Positions 25,613-33,317 of a stretch of DNA of 33,317 nt are shown piece after piece. The DNA lies in contig NZ_CP030040.1 in assembly GCF_003260995.1 (NCBI RefSeq), forward strand, positions 1,363,701-1,397,017, read 5' to 3'. Under the pieces are notes generated by a model that ran no database searches, was not told the origin of the DNA, and worked only from the letters and a program-made list of their open reading frames with translations. The stretch comes from Acetobacterium sp. KB-1. GTDB taxonomy: Bacteria > Bacillota > Clostridia > Eubacteriales > Eubacteriaceae. The stretch's first letter is position 1; the number at the start of each line of letters is the position of its first letter. The position numbers were made by a program, and so were the translations under genes.

Positions 25613-26053
25613 TTATAAACTTCCAATAATCATAATTGAAATGATCAGACCGTAGATTGCAACACCCTCTGCCAAGCCAACATATATAAGGGTTTTACCT
25701 AAAATTTTCTGATCTTCAGAAACGGCACCCAAGGCGGCCGAACCAACAACCCCGACTGCATAACCAGCCCCAGCACAAGCCAGCCCGGTCGATAGTGCTG
25801 CCGCGATATAACCTAAACCGGCATCTGTGATTCCACTGGATACACCGTCAGTCGCGGCTGAAACAATACTGGGAGCCATAAAAATAAGGGCCCCAGCGAG
25901 TAAAGGAATAAATGTTGACAGATTTACGCGCAAGAATTTTTTCATATTCTGACTTTTTTCATCACAATCATTATAGACAAAATAGACCCCACAAGCGATT
26001 GTTCCCAAAACTAACAGTGCTGCTCCAATTGTAATCAGAGTTAATAGATTCAT
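25613..26053 (-). CDS. ntpK: V/A-type ATPase rotor-ring subunit K
   Basis: K forms the membrane ring. The 146-residue protein has four hydrophobic segments (about 3-27, 46-66, 79-110, 118-145). Only the second hairpin carries the ion-binding carboxylate, Glu129 in VGLAEGVAIYG. The first hairpin looks like the membrane lead common in clostridial K subunits rather than a duplicated c-hairpin. The Gln and Thr/Ser ligands that I associate with Na+-binding rings are not obvious near Glu129, so the coupling ion is open. Confidence 0.93.
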   Translation of the reverse strand: MNLLTLITIGAALLVLGTIACGVYFVYNDCDEKSQNMKKFLRVNLSTFIPLLAGALIFMAPSIVSAATDGVSSGITDAGLGYIAAALSTGLACAGAGYAVGVVGSAALGAVSEDQKILGKTLIYVGLAEGVAIYGLIISIMIIGSL

Positions 26054-26064
26054 TTTAATTCTCC

Positions 26065-28035
26065 TTAATTTAGATTAATTTCCAGATCAACCGGTTTAAA
26101 CTCAATCCCGTCACCTGAATAGTATTTACTGAACAACTCATAGAATTGTAATCTTAATGCCTGAATACCAACAATTAGACCTTCCAAGGCAATGATAAAT
26201 ATATTGGCAAAGATGAGTATTCCAAAACTGATCACACCATTTTGTACCATGATGGCCAATGTCTGAAAGGCCATAAACAGACCCACATGGGTCAATGCAA
26301 AGGCACCGATTCTGATAAAGGAAAGGGTGTTGCTCAACATACCCAAAAACATTTCGAAAAGCTCAAAACCGCTCTCGACATAATACTCTGATGCCGTTTC
26401 TTCATACAAGGGCTTTTTCTTCATCAAATAGTTTGCCAAAGGCTCTCTAATTAGTACCAGAAATACCAAAAACACTGCCAGAAGAATCAACCCGGGAACT
26501 AAGATTTCCAGATGCGGAAATATTCCAAAGTTCAAACCCATAATCCCCAAGAGACTGACATATAAAGCAAAACCGCAGAGGCCGTTTTTTCCAAAAACCC
26601 CCTCTTTGATATCTTTCTTTTTAAGTTTGTTGATGATACTATAAATATAGGCAACAAAAAGCATCACAATTCCGATCAGAACGGCCGAAAGAAGGACGGT
26701 ATTAATCTCATGGAAGGGCCTTAACCAGAGCGGATGAATCACCTCTTCAAATCCAAAAATACTGCCATACATAAACCCAAAAAACGTAGAGCACATCCCT
26801 AATCGTAACAGCACTTTCCCAAGCTCTACTCCCCTTTTTCCCAGGATCCAGCCAGCGAGAGCCAAAATAAGGCCCTGGCCAACATCACCAAACATAAATC
26901 CGAAACAAAACATATAGGTTATGCTTAAAAAAGGGGTTGGGTCCAGCTCATTAAATGAGGGCACGCCATACATTTTTACTAAGGTCTCAAAGGGACGAAA
27001 AAGCCAATTATTCTTCAATTTAGTGGGTGGCTTTCCACTACCACTATTTGTATCCGAAAACATGATGATCATTTCCGGGTATTTAGCGGCGATCGCCTCC
27101 ATCCGTTTTTTATCACGTCTGGAAATCCATCCAGAAAAATAAAAATTCTCTTCACTAAAGGCCATATATTTTTTAATGATGCTCAAATTCCCATATAAAC
27201 TCAGGGTATTAAAACTCTCCGTTGCTTCTTTTTTATTTTCTTTTAAATGGGCATTCAAATCCACAAGTAACTTTGATTTTCTTTCTTTTAACACTTCAAC
27301 TTCTTGATTAATTTTTTTAAGAATGATCTTTGGTGTTTCGGTATATTCTGAACTAAACCCTTCAATGGGCTTAAAATTCAGCGCCTTTAGAATCCGCTTG
27401 GATTCAATTTCTAAATCCCTGGGGGACACAATCATAAACACTTCTTCATTGTCTACCTGATTGCCAACATGAAATACAATTGAAGTCACACTGTTATAAA
27501 TACTTTTCAAGCGGGCGGCATTATCCTTTGTAACTGATCCCATACTAAACGAAAAATTTTCGAGATGATCAAGTTCGCTCATATTAGCTTCCAGTTCATC
27601 TAAATAGCCATAAGCCGTTCTGCTTTTTTCAAGCGTTTCAAGGCGATCGTTTATTTCTTTGATCTCACCATACTCAAGGACTAAATTGTTTTCAAAAGCT
27701 TTAGCATTGGCCAACGCTTTTCCGAGATCCGTATCACCTTTCGCTAAAGACACCATATCTAAACTGAGGGATCCCTTGTAGAGTTCATTTAATTTATTTA
27801 CGGTTTTGACAAAATTCTTCTCATCCATCATGGTTTCTCCAGACACAAGCTGAGCAAACCCCAATAGTTCTCCCATGTTTTCTTCCCGAATTGGCAGAAT
27901 AAATCTACCCGAGTCAATCTCGTGCATGGCGTCCACTATTTGTATGTCATTGAAAAGAAAAATGTCTTTGGCAAATTTGTCTACATCTTTAATTTTGCCG
28001 ACTACATCCATCATAATCACATTTTCAACTGCCAT
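26065..28035 (-). CDS. ntpI: V/A-type ATPase subunit I (membrane stator)
   Basis: Subunit I provides the ion half-channels beside the rotor and anchors the stalks. The 656-residue protein has a soluble N-terminal half with coiled-coil segments (about 1-340) and a C-terminal half with about seven membrane helices, including FGFMFGDVGQGL and LSNTLSFIRIGAFALTHVGL, where the conserved Arg of the ion path lies. Length is normal. The K gene follows 11 bp later. Confidence 0.96.
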   Translation of the reverse strand: MAVENVIMMDVVGKIKDVDKFAKDIFLFNDIQIVDAMHEIDSGRFILPIREENMGELLGFAQLVSGETMMDEKNFVKTVNKLNELYKGSLSLDMVSLAKGDTDLGKALANAKAFENNLVLEYGEIKEINDRLETLEKSRTAYGYLDELEANMSELDHLENFSFSMGSVTKDNAARLKSIYNSVTSIVFHVGNQVDNEEVFMIVSPRDLEIESKRILKALNFKPIEGFSSEYTETPKIILKKINQEVEVLKERKSKLLVDLNAHLKENKKEATESFNTLSLYGNLSIIKKYMAFSEENFYFSGWISRRDKKRMEAIAAKYPEMIIMFSDTNSGSGKPPTKLKNNWLFRPFETLVKMYGVPSFNELDPTPFLSITYMFCFGFMFGDVGQGLILALAGWILGKRGVELGKVLLRLGMCSTFFGFMYGSIFGFEEVIHPLWLRPFHEINTVLLSAVLIGIVMLFVAYIYSIINKLKKKDIKEGVFGKNGLCGFALYVSLLGIMGLNFGIFPHLEILVPGLILLAVFLVFLVLIREPLANYLMKKKPLYEETASEYYVESGFELFEMFLGMLSNTLSFIRIGAFALTHVGLFMAFQTLAIMVQNGVISFGILIFANIFIIALEGLIVGIQALRLQFYELFSKYYSGDGIEFKPVDLEINLN

Positions 28036-28055
28036 AGAGTACTTCCTTTCACACC

Positions 28056-29102
28056 CTAATCAATGGGTCTGATTAAATATTTTTTTGTCTCATCCGCGCC
28101 CATTCGATAACGCTTGCTTTCAATTATTGACGTGATATCTTCGATTTCAAAATCCAACAAGCGCACATATGCTACAACCCGACCCAAACCACTGTCACTA
28201 TCGCCGAAAAGCTTTAAGTTCTGATAATACAAATAGCGTTCCTTGCGTCTTTCCATAAATAAATCGATGGTATCCGTGTGGTTAAAAAGAAATGCATAAT
28301 CAGAATTTGTTAATAAAGCTTTAATTTCGACGAGATTTTTTGCATCAACCAGGCTTAATAAACGTTTCTCATTAAGCTCCAGACCACCGCGTAGCGAATA
28401 GGCAATTAATTCTTCTCGGGATAAGCTATAGAATTTTTTTCCGCGATAAATCCAGATTAAATTTAGCAAATCGAAGTTTCGTCTTTGTAGATCGATTAAA
28501 TCTTGATTCGATTTTTTATCAAGCTTCATTAAACGGTTTTTTAACAAATCATAATAATAGCGATCCAGATTTTTTTCCACCATTACTAAGTCATGGGGAC
28601 CCTTGATATCCTTATAAATTTCAAAAATACGGTAGTAATCGGTATTAACGAGCATCTTTTTAAATTCTTCCCAGTCTCTAGCACGAAAAAGACGATCAAA
28701 AGGTACTTTAGTGTACTTTTCGGAAAAAATCATTAGTGCCTTGAGTGATTCCAAATTACCACTTCTGGCGATGCCACGAATTAAAATTCGAATCGATTCG
28801 ACCTCCATACGGATTAGCAAAATCAGAAGAAAATTCTTTTCCTCACCGAGTAGGTAATGCATCAGCTTTTCGGTGTCACGCACTTTCAAATCATTCAAGT
28901 GCGCTTCAATCTCTGTTCGATGAAGATCTTCTGGATTCATTTTACTTAAAAAATCGCCATAATAAGTATGATCTCTTAGGTAAAGGAATACTTCTTTCAA
29001 GTCTTTTGCCTTAATCAACTCAAGATAATCTTTATCATTAATTCTTCGAGCTCGCATTGCAAGCACTTTTGTATTTATAGCTGCATGTTTACTTTTAGAC
29101 AT
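28056..29102 (-). CDS. ntpC: V/A-type ATPase subunit C (central socket)
   Basis: C (the eukaryotic d equivalent) is the socket linking the D/F shaft to the K ring. The 348-residue all-helical protein has the family size and internal repeats, with NLDRYYYDLL and LLNLIWIYRGKKFY as typical stretches. It lies between H and I, the usual place, with a 20-bp gap before the I gene. Confidence 0.93.
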   Translation of the reverse strand: MSKSKHAAINTKVLAMRARRINDKDYLELIKAKDLKEVFLYLRDHTYYGDFLSKMNPEDLHRTEIEAHLNDLKVRDTEKLMHYLLGEEKNFLLILLIRMEVESIRILIRGIARSGNLESLKALMIFSEKYTKVPFDRLFRARDWEEFKKMLVNTDYYRIFEIYKDIKGPHDLVMVEKNLDRYYYDLLKNRLMKLDKKSNQDLIDLQRRNFDLLNLIWIYRGKKFYSLSREELIAYSLRGGLELNEKRLLSLVDAKNLVEIKALLTNSDYAFLFNHTDTIDLFMERRKERYLYYQNLKLFGDSDSGLGRVVAYVRLLDFEIEDITSIIESKRYRMGADETKKYLIRPID

Positions 29103-29166
29103 TTAACTCTCACACTTTTCTATAAAATTTAGATCGAAAATCCATAGAATCAGATACTGCCATCGG

Positions 29167-29499
29167 TTACTTAAAGAGTTTTTCCAGAACTTCCAGTGCC
29201 TTTTCATCTTTTTTCTCATCATATCGGCATTGAGTCTTAGCTAATTCCTGAACCATCGAATCAATGATGCTTTGACGCTCTTCTTTGGCTTTGCTAATCT
29301 CCACGTGATAGTTTTGTTTGGCTAATTCCTGAACACCATCTAATTCATTTTTCTCATTTGCTTTAATCTTATTTTTAGTATGTTCTAAAATTCGATCCGC
29401 TCGTTGGCTAACATTTTTTTTGATCCGCACCGCCTTCATATCAAGATCGATAACTTGCCTGATAACCAAATTAATATCTGCGTCTTCACTATGTAACAT
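29167..29499 (-). CDS. ntpH: V/A-type ATPase peripheral-stalk subunit H/G-like
   Basis: This 110-residue protein is almost entirely a charged helix, predicted to pair with subunit E as a stalk coiled coil. It is the first gene of the operon, with AAAGGAG well placed before ATG. Sequence signatures are weak in this family, so the call depends on size, helix character and operon position. Confidence 0.82.
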   Translation of the reverse strand: MLHSEDADINLVIRQVIDLDMKAVRIKKNVSQRADRILEHTKNKIKANEKNELDGVQELAKQNYHVEISKAKEERQSIIDSMVQELAKTQCRYDEKKDEKALEVLEKLFK

Positions 29500-29569
29500 G
29501 ATTAATCTCCTTTCAATTAAATTTCAAAACATTTTCTTCTTATTAATATACCCAATATTTCTGTTTTTC

Positions 29570-29597
29570 ATTATAGCACTTTAAAAAATGATAGCAA
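29570..29597 (-). promoter_or_regulatory. Promoter of the ATPase operon
   Basis: TTGCTA (29597-29592) and TATAAT (29575-29570) are 16 bp apart on the minus strand, about 70 bp before the first ATPase gene. It is divergent from the copA promoter, with about 50 bp between the two. Confidence 0.65.
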
Positions 29598-29650
29598 GAT
29601 GTAATTTTTTCTAGCAACCGATTGCATGTTTCTTAAAATTAATTATTGTG

Positions 29651-29679
29651 TTGACACAAATCGATAAATGGTGTATTAT
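29651..29679 (+). promoter_or_regulatory. Promoter of the copper operon
   Basis: TTGACA (29651-29656) and TATTAT (29674-29679) are 17 bp apart, close to the consensus. Transcription would start near 29686, just before a GC-rich palindrome. Confidence 0.85.
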
Positions 29680-29694
29680 TCGGTTATAAAGACA

Positions 29695-29713
29695 CCCCCT
29701 CCCCATGAGGGGT
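29695..29713 (+). promoter_or_regulatory. Candidate CsoR operator
   Basis: CCCCTC (29696-29701) and GAGGGG (29707-29712) form an inverted repeat with a 5-bp gap, in an otherwise AT-rich region between the likely start point and the copA ribosome binding site. CsoR operators are G/C-tract pseudo-palindromes, and csoR is in this operon, so repression here is a reasonable inference. Confidence 0.55.
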
Positions 29714-29735
29714 AGATTTAAAAGGAGGACTCACT

Positions 29736-32324
29736 ATGGAAAGAACGCAGTTTAATATTAGTGGCATGACCTGCACCGCATGTGCCAGCGCCATTGAACG
29801 TAAAGTTGGCCAAATAGATGGTGTCGATTCTGCCGTTATTAATTTTTCAAATGAGAAACTAATTGTCCAGCATGATCCGACACTTGCTCCCGTACCGCTG
29901 ATTGTCACCACCATCACAGCTCTAGGCTATGGCGCAACACTGGTTGAAGAAGGAAGTAAATTCACCTCAGGTACTAATAAAAAACAAAATGATAAGCCCA
30001 GTTATCAAGTTCAAATTGACGAAGTTAAATCGCGACTCATCAGTTCGCTGATCTTTACCCTCCCCTTATTTTATCTCGCCATGGGTCCGATGATCGGCTT
30101 GCCAATTCCCGCTTTTTTAGCTGGCGAAAAAAACTTACTGATTAACGCCTTAACGCAAATGTTTCTAACCTTACCGGTTGTCTTTTTGTGTCGGCATTTT
30201 TACATCAATGGTTTTAAAGCTCTGGCCAAACGTATTCCTAATATGGATTCGCTCGTGGCCGTAGGCACGAGTGCTGCCTTTATCTATGGGGTTATCGTTT
30301 TGTTTATCCTCGCTTATGGTTTTTCATATGATAATATGGAATTGATTCATCACTATTCACATGAACTCTATTTTGAATCAACCACTGTTATTTTAGTTTT
30401 AATCACTTTAGGCAAATTTCTTGAAACAAAAGCAAAAGGAAAAACGTCCCAAGCGATCGAAAAATTGATTGCTTTAGTACCCGAAAACGCCCGCGTGTTA
30501 AGAAATAATTTAGAAGTCGAAATTTCTATTGATGAGGTTCGAATCGATGATATTGTCATTATTCGCCCCGGAGAACGTGTTCCTGTCGATGGGATTATTC
30601 TGAGTGGTCATTCCAGCGTTGACGAATCTCTACTGACTGGCGAAAGTTTGCCTGTCGAAAAAGTGACCGGTGACACTGTTATTTCCGGCAGTATGAATAA
30701 AACCGGTTCTTTTGAATTTAAAGCGACTAAGATCGGACAGGACACTACCCTCAGTAAAATTATACAACTGGTTGAAGAAGCACAGTCATCGAAAGCCCCA
30801 ATTGCCAGAATTGCCGATGAAATCAGTCGCTTTTTTGTTCCCGCAGTAATGGGAATCTCACTGCTGACTTTTATAATCTGGATGATCCTTGGTTTTGGGC
30901 TATCTTTTGCCTTATCGGCTGCGATATCTGTTCTCGTTATTTCCTGCCCCTGTGCCTTAGGACTAGCCACTCCAACAGCTATTATGGTTGGTACCGGAAA
31001 AGGCGCCGAAAAAGGCATCTTATTTAAGAATGGTCCGGCTTTGGAAATTCTTGGCAAATCAAATACCGTTGTTTTCGATAAGACCGGTACCTTAACGATC
31101 GGTTCTCCATCGATTACCGATATCATTCTTTATGATTCTGAAATCGATCAGAATGAATTGTTAACCATAACCGCTTCTTTAGAAAAAAAATCAGAGCACC
31201 CGCTGAGTGAAGCGATTGTAAAGAAAGCTGATGAACTTCATCTTTCTTTACATGAAGTGTCAAAATTTGATTCGTTATCTGGATTAGGTATTCAAGGTCA
31301 GCTTGCTGGTAAAAATGTAGTGATAGGAAATATCAAACTAATGGAGCAAAATAGCCTTTCCGTTGAACACATTATGAATGATTATCTGCGACTCTCTGAT
31401 TTGGGAAAAACGCCGCTATTAGTAGGCTGGGATCAATCGGTCAAAGGCATCATCGGCGTTGCCGATACCATTAAGGAAAACAGTAATTTAGCCGTTTCGC
31501 AACTAAAAGCAATGGGGATCAAGGTCTATATGCTCACCGGCGATAACGAACGGACAGCGCAGGCGATTGGCAACACGGTCAACATCGAAAATGTCGTAGC
31601 CAATGTGCTTCCCCATGAAAAAGCATCGATGATAAAGAATCTGCAAGCAGAGGGACATCAGGTAATCATGGTCGGAGATGGCATCAATGATGCCCCGGCG
31701 TTAGCCCAAAGTGATGTCGGCATTGCAATCGGTAACGGCACCGACATCGCCATTGAATCGGCCGATGTTATCCTTATGCAAAACGATTTAATGAATATTG
31801 TTTCAGCAATACAATTAAGTAAGGCCACTTTGAAGAACATCAAACAAAACTTATTTTGGGCCTTTATTTATAATGTGATTGGTATCCCCCTTGCTGCTGG
31901 TGTTTTATTTATACCGTTTGGGCTAAAACTAAACCCAATGTTTGCCGCCGGCGCAATGAGCTTAAGTTCAGTTTCCGTTGTGCTCAACGCTTTATCGCTA
32001 AAAACATTTAAAGCTAAATTATTAAACGTAAAGCAACCCGAAGCAAATCCTACCGTTAGCAAAGCAACACTGCTTAAAGATAAAAAAATTGAAATGAAAG
32101 AAGGAAAAAAAATGAAAAAATTATTAAAAGTTAGTGATATGAGTTGTCAACACTGCGTTAAATGTGTTGAAAGTGTGTTAAATGGCATTGATGGAATCAG
32201 TGATGTGTCCGTATCTCTAGAACAAGGCCAGGCCAGTTTCACAGCTTCCGATAATGTTAATCTAAGTGCAGTGACTGCTGCCCTCACAGAAGCAGGTTAC
32301 CCGGCCTCTGAAATCACTGAATAA
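29736..32324 (+). CDS. copA: Copper-exporting P1B ATPase with a fused C-terminal CopZ-like domain
   Basis: The 862-residue protein has an N-terminal heavy-metal domain (GMTCTACA, Cys13 and Cys16), eight expected membrane helices, the CPC metal site (404-406), phosphorylation motif DKTGTLT (Asp448), the SEHP motif and GDGINDAPA, all features of Cu+ exporters. After the last helices a linker leads to a second metal-binding domain (about 793-862, MSCQHC with Cys804 and Cys807) that resembles the free chaperone CopZ. This domain begins with an in-frame ATG (32112) preceded by GAAGG with 7 bases between, so a separate CopZ may also be made. AAGGAGG precedes the main start. Confidence 0.95.
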   Translation: MERTQFNISGMTCTACASAIERKVGQIDGVDSAVINFSNEKLIVQHDPTLAPVPLIVTTITALGYGATLVEEGSKFTSGTNKKQNDKPSYQVQIDEVKSRLISSLIFTLPLFYLAMGPMIGLPIPAFLAGEKNLLINALTQMFLTLPVVFLCRHFYINGFKALAKRIPNMDSLVAVGTSAAFIYGVIVLFILAYGFSYDNMELIHHYSHELYFESTTVILVLITLGKFLETKAKGKTSQAIEKLIALVPENARVLRNNLEVEISIDEVRIDDIVIIRPGERVPVDGIILSGHSSVDESLLTGESLPVEKVTGDTVISGSMNKTGSFEFKATKIGQDTTLSKIIQLVEEAQSSKAPIARIADEISRFFVPAVMGISLLTFIIWMILGFGLSFALSAAISVLVISCPCALGLATPTAIMVGTGKGAEKGILFKNGPALEILGKSNTVVFDKTGTLTIGSPSITDIILYDSEIDQNELLTITASLEKKSEHPLSEAIVKKADELHLSLHEVSKFDSLSGLGIQGQLAGKNVVIGNIKLMEQNSLSVEHIMNDYLRLSDLGKTPLLVGWDQSVKGIIGVADTIKENSNLAVSQLKAMGIKVYMLTGDNERTAQAIGNTVNIENVVANVLPHEKASMIKNLQAEGHQVIMVGDGINDAPALAQSDVGIAIGNGTDIAIESADVILMQNDLMNIVSAIQLSKATLKNIKQNLFWAFIYNVIGIPLAAGVLFIPFGLKLNPMFAAGAMSLSSVSVVLNALSLKTFKAKLLNVKQPEANPTVSKATLLKDKKIEMKEGKKMKKLLKVSDMSCQHCVKCVESVLNGIDGISDVSVSLEQGQASFTASDNVNLSAVTAALTEAGYPASEITE
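32112..32324 (+). other. Possible internal CopZ-like start within copA
   Basis: ATG 32112 would give a free 70-residue chaperone with the MSCQHC metal site. GAAAGAAGG upstream is a usable ribosome binding site. The same place holds a run of eight A in the phase gga-aaa-aaa-atg, a potential slippery site; the -1 frame stops after seven codons and the +1 frame stops at once, so a slip would give CopA without the extra domain. Both ideas are inferences from sequence. Confidence 0.4.
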
Positions 32325-32326
32325 TT

Positions 32327-32593
32327 ATGGAAGTCAAAGATCGTACAACCGAGCTAAACCTGCTTAAAACTGCCCGGGGTCAGATTGATGGCATTATAAA
32401 GATGCTTGAAAATGATCGGTATTGCATTGACATTTCGAAACAAATCCTCGCAGTTCAGGCCCTTTTAAAAAAGACGAACCTGGAAATTTTAAAAAAACAT
32501 ATGAATTCTTGTGTAGCAGATGCCTTTGAAAAAGGCGATGGTGAAGCGAAAATTGATGAGATCATGCTTGTCCTTGATAAGTATTATCGATAG
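32327..32593 (+). CDS. csoR: CsoR-family copper-sensing repressor
   Basis: The 88-residue helical protein belongs to the CsoR/RcnR family. Its metal ligands Cys33, His58 and Cys62 have the same spacing (25 and 4) as the known Cu+ site of CsoR, so copper is the likely signal. Copper binding releases the repressor from DNA. The gene begins 2 bp after the copA stop and has no clear Shine-Dalgarno, pointing to translational coupling. The palindrome before copA is the probable target. Confidence 0.92.
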   Translation: MEVKDRTTELNLLKTARGQIDGIIKMLENDRYCIDISKQILAVQALLKKTNLEILKKHMNSCVADAFEKGDGEAKIDEIMLVLDKYYR

Positions 32594-32620
32594 ATTAGAC
32601 TAAATTAGCGCCTGTAACTA

Positions 32621-32666
32621 AAAAAATGCCGCCACGATCGGTCAAGATCTTGGGCGGCATTTTTTT
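32621..32666 (+). terminator. Terminator of the copper operon
   Basis: A 13-bp stem, AAAAAATGCCGCC (32621-32633) with its complement at 32653-32665, closes on a T run. The A-tract in front makes it symmetric, so it could also stop transcripts coming from the tRNA genes on the other strand. Confidence 0.9.
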
Positions 32667-32714
32667 GATTCAAACAAAATAAAAACCGCATCATCTGCGG
32701 CTAAATTTAGAAAT

Positions 32715-32790
32715 TGGTGACCCATGGGCGACTTGAACGCCCGACACCCTGATTAAAAGTCAGATGCTCTACCAACTGAGCTAATGGGTC
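32715..32790 (-). tRNA. tRNA-Lys (UUU)
   Basis: A 76-base cloverleaf starts GACCCATTAGCTCAGTTGG, with anticodon loop CTTTTAA and a matching acceptor stem. The CCA end is encoded. Confidence 0.97.
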
Positions 32791-32891
32791 ATGCTATAAT
32801 TTACTTTTTGTCTGTCTCCAAACGATTATGAATACTCCCGTTTGCCTAACTAAGTGATTCACACCAAATCAAAGATTTGGGTTCTCTACTT

Positions 32892-32910
32892 GGCAACTGA
32901 GCTAATGGGT
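32892..32910 (-). pseudogene. tRNA-Lys 5' fragment (remnant)
   Basis: CAACTGAGCTAATGGGT is identical to 17 bases of the 5' (acceptor/D-arm) part of the neighbouring tRNA-Lys, but no cloverleaf follows. The surrounding spacer 32791-33051 otherwise holds hairpins: 32864-32880, 32944-32962 and 33020-33041. Confidence 0.6.
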
Positions 32911-33051
32911 ATTTAGAGGAGCGTATTTTATTCGAAAACTCTTCTCATCCTAATTGGATGAGTTTTCAATTAAAATGCGTTAGCTTTATCACTGTTGTCT
33001 CGCTATGCTCGCCTGCCGACCAATTTCAGGTATGAAATTGGGATAAAGCGT

Positions 33052-33136
33052 TGGTGGGAGAAGATGGATTCGAACCATCGTAGACGTTGTCAACGGATTT
33101 ACAGTCCGCCCCCTTTAGCCACTCGGGCATTCTCCC
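33052..33136 (-). tRNA. tRNA-Tyr (GUA)
   Basis: An 85-base class II tRNA has a long variable arm, anticodon GTA in CTGTAAA, acceptor GGGAGAA paired with TTCTCCC and an encoded CCA end. Confidence 0.97.
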
Positions 33137-33165
33137 AGATGTTTAAATAATTCTTGACATAAAAA

Positions 33166-33241
33166 TGGAGCTGATGAACGGACTCGAACCGTTAACCTGC
33201 TGATTACAAATCAGCTGCTCTGCCAATTGAGCCACATCAGC
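33166..33241 (-). tRNA. tRNA-Thr (UGU)
   Basis: A 76-base cloverleaf starts GCTGATGTGGCTCAATTGG, with anticodon TGT in TTTGTAA and an encoded CCA end. It is the first of the three minus-strand tRNAs; their promoter would lie right of the window. Nothing further is recognisable in 33242-33317. Confidence 0.97.
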
Positions 33242-33317
33242 TTAATGATAAAATATTGACACATATAAATTACGTTGCTTTAAGTCACAGCCAATCAACT
33301 CAGCGATTCATTCAAAA

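Noticed and set aside
30608-31126. 172-codon minus-strand ORF within copA
   Set aside because: It is a shadow of the copA frame, with no start signals.

Overview
The window looks like a chromosomal segment of an anaerobic, low-to-mid GC Firmicute, most likely an acetogen of the Acetobacterium/Eubacteriaceae type. This is inference: it rests on the clostridial-style V/A-type ATPase operon, a glmS ribozyme, strong Shine-Dalgarno sequences and the general protein character. No 16S or other decisive marker is present.

Region 1 (1-7109) is the glmS-proximal part of a Tn7-like transposon, read leftward as tnsA-tnsB-tnsC-tniQ/tnsD. Its terminus (TGTGGGCG, read on the minus strand) lies 23 bp past the glmS stop codon, as in classical attTn7. 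The element is decayed. tnsA is split by an IS3-type insertion with a clean AGAT target duplication. tnsC has an in-frame TAA at codon 24. The tniQ/tnsD gene is cut after about 29 codons by a second IS that runs off the left edge. Five tandem 20-bp TnsB-type boxes form the end. A 13-bp inverted repeat covers the tnsA Shine-Dalgarno and start codon and looks designed to block translation from glmS read-through RNA. The IS in tnsA has exactly three tandem copies of 88 bp at each of its ends.

Region 2 (7110-15768, minus strand) is core and cell-wall metabolism: glmS with its self-cleaving ribozyme leader, glmM, an mnmA-family thiouridylase, and a MurT/GatD-like pair. That pair has lost the GatD catalytic Cys and His and, by my alignment, the MurT catalytic Asp. 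Then come a K+-channel-like membrane protein, a GIY-YIG protein and a 55-residue zinc-ribbon protein.

Region 3 (16003-20644, plus strand) holds an M29 aminopeptidase, glutaminyl-tRNA synthetase, phenylacetate-CoA ligase and a tandem ACT-domain protein, ending in a terminator shared with the convergent ATPase operon.

Region 4 (20779-29499, minus strand) is a complete nine-gene V/A-type ATPase operon in the order H-C-I-K-F-E-A-B-D. The B-subunit gene carries a 48-bp in-frame triplication that adds 32 residues to an otherwise normal protein.

Region 5 (29651-32666, plus strand) is a copper module: strong promoter, palindrome, copA with a CopZ-like domain fused at its C terminus, csoR and a terminator. 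The right edge (32715-33241) is a minus-strand tRNA cluster in the order Thr, Tyr, Lys, with a short tRNA remnant between Tyr and Lys.

The best candidates for something new are the non-amidotransferase MurT/GatD-like pair, the read-through-proof start of the Tn7-like operon, the CopA-CopZ fusion with a possible internal start, and the three unexplained exact triplications, which must first be tested as assembly artefacts.
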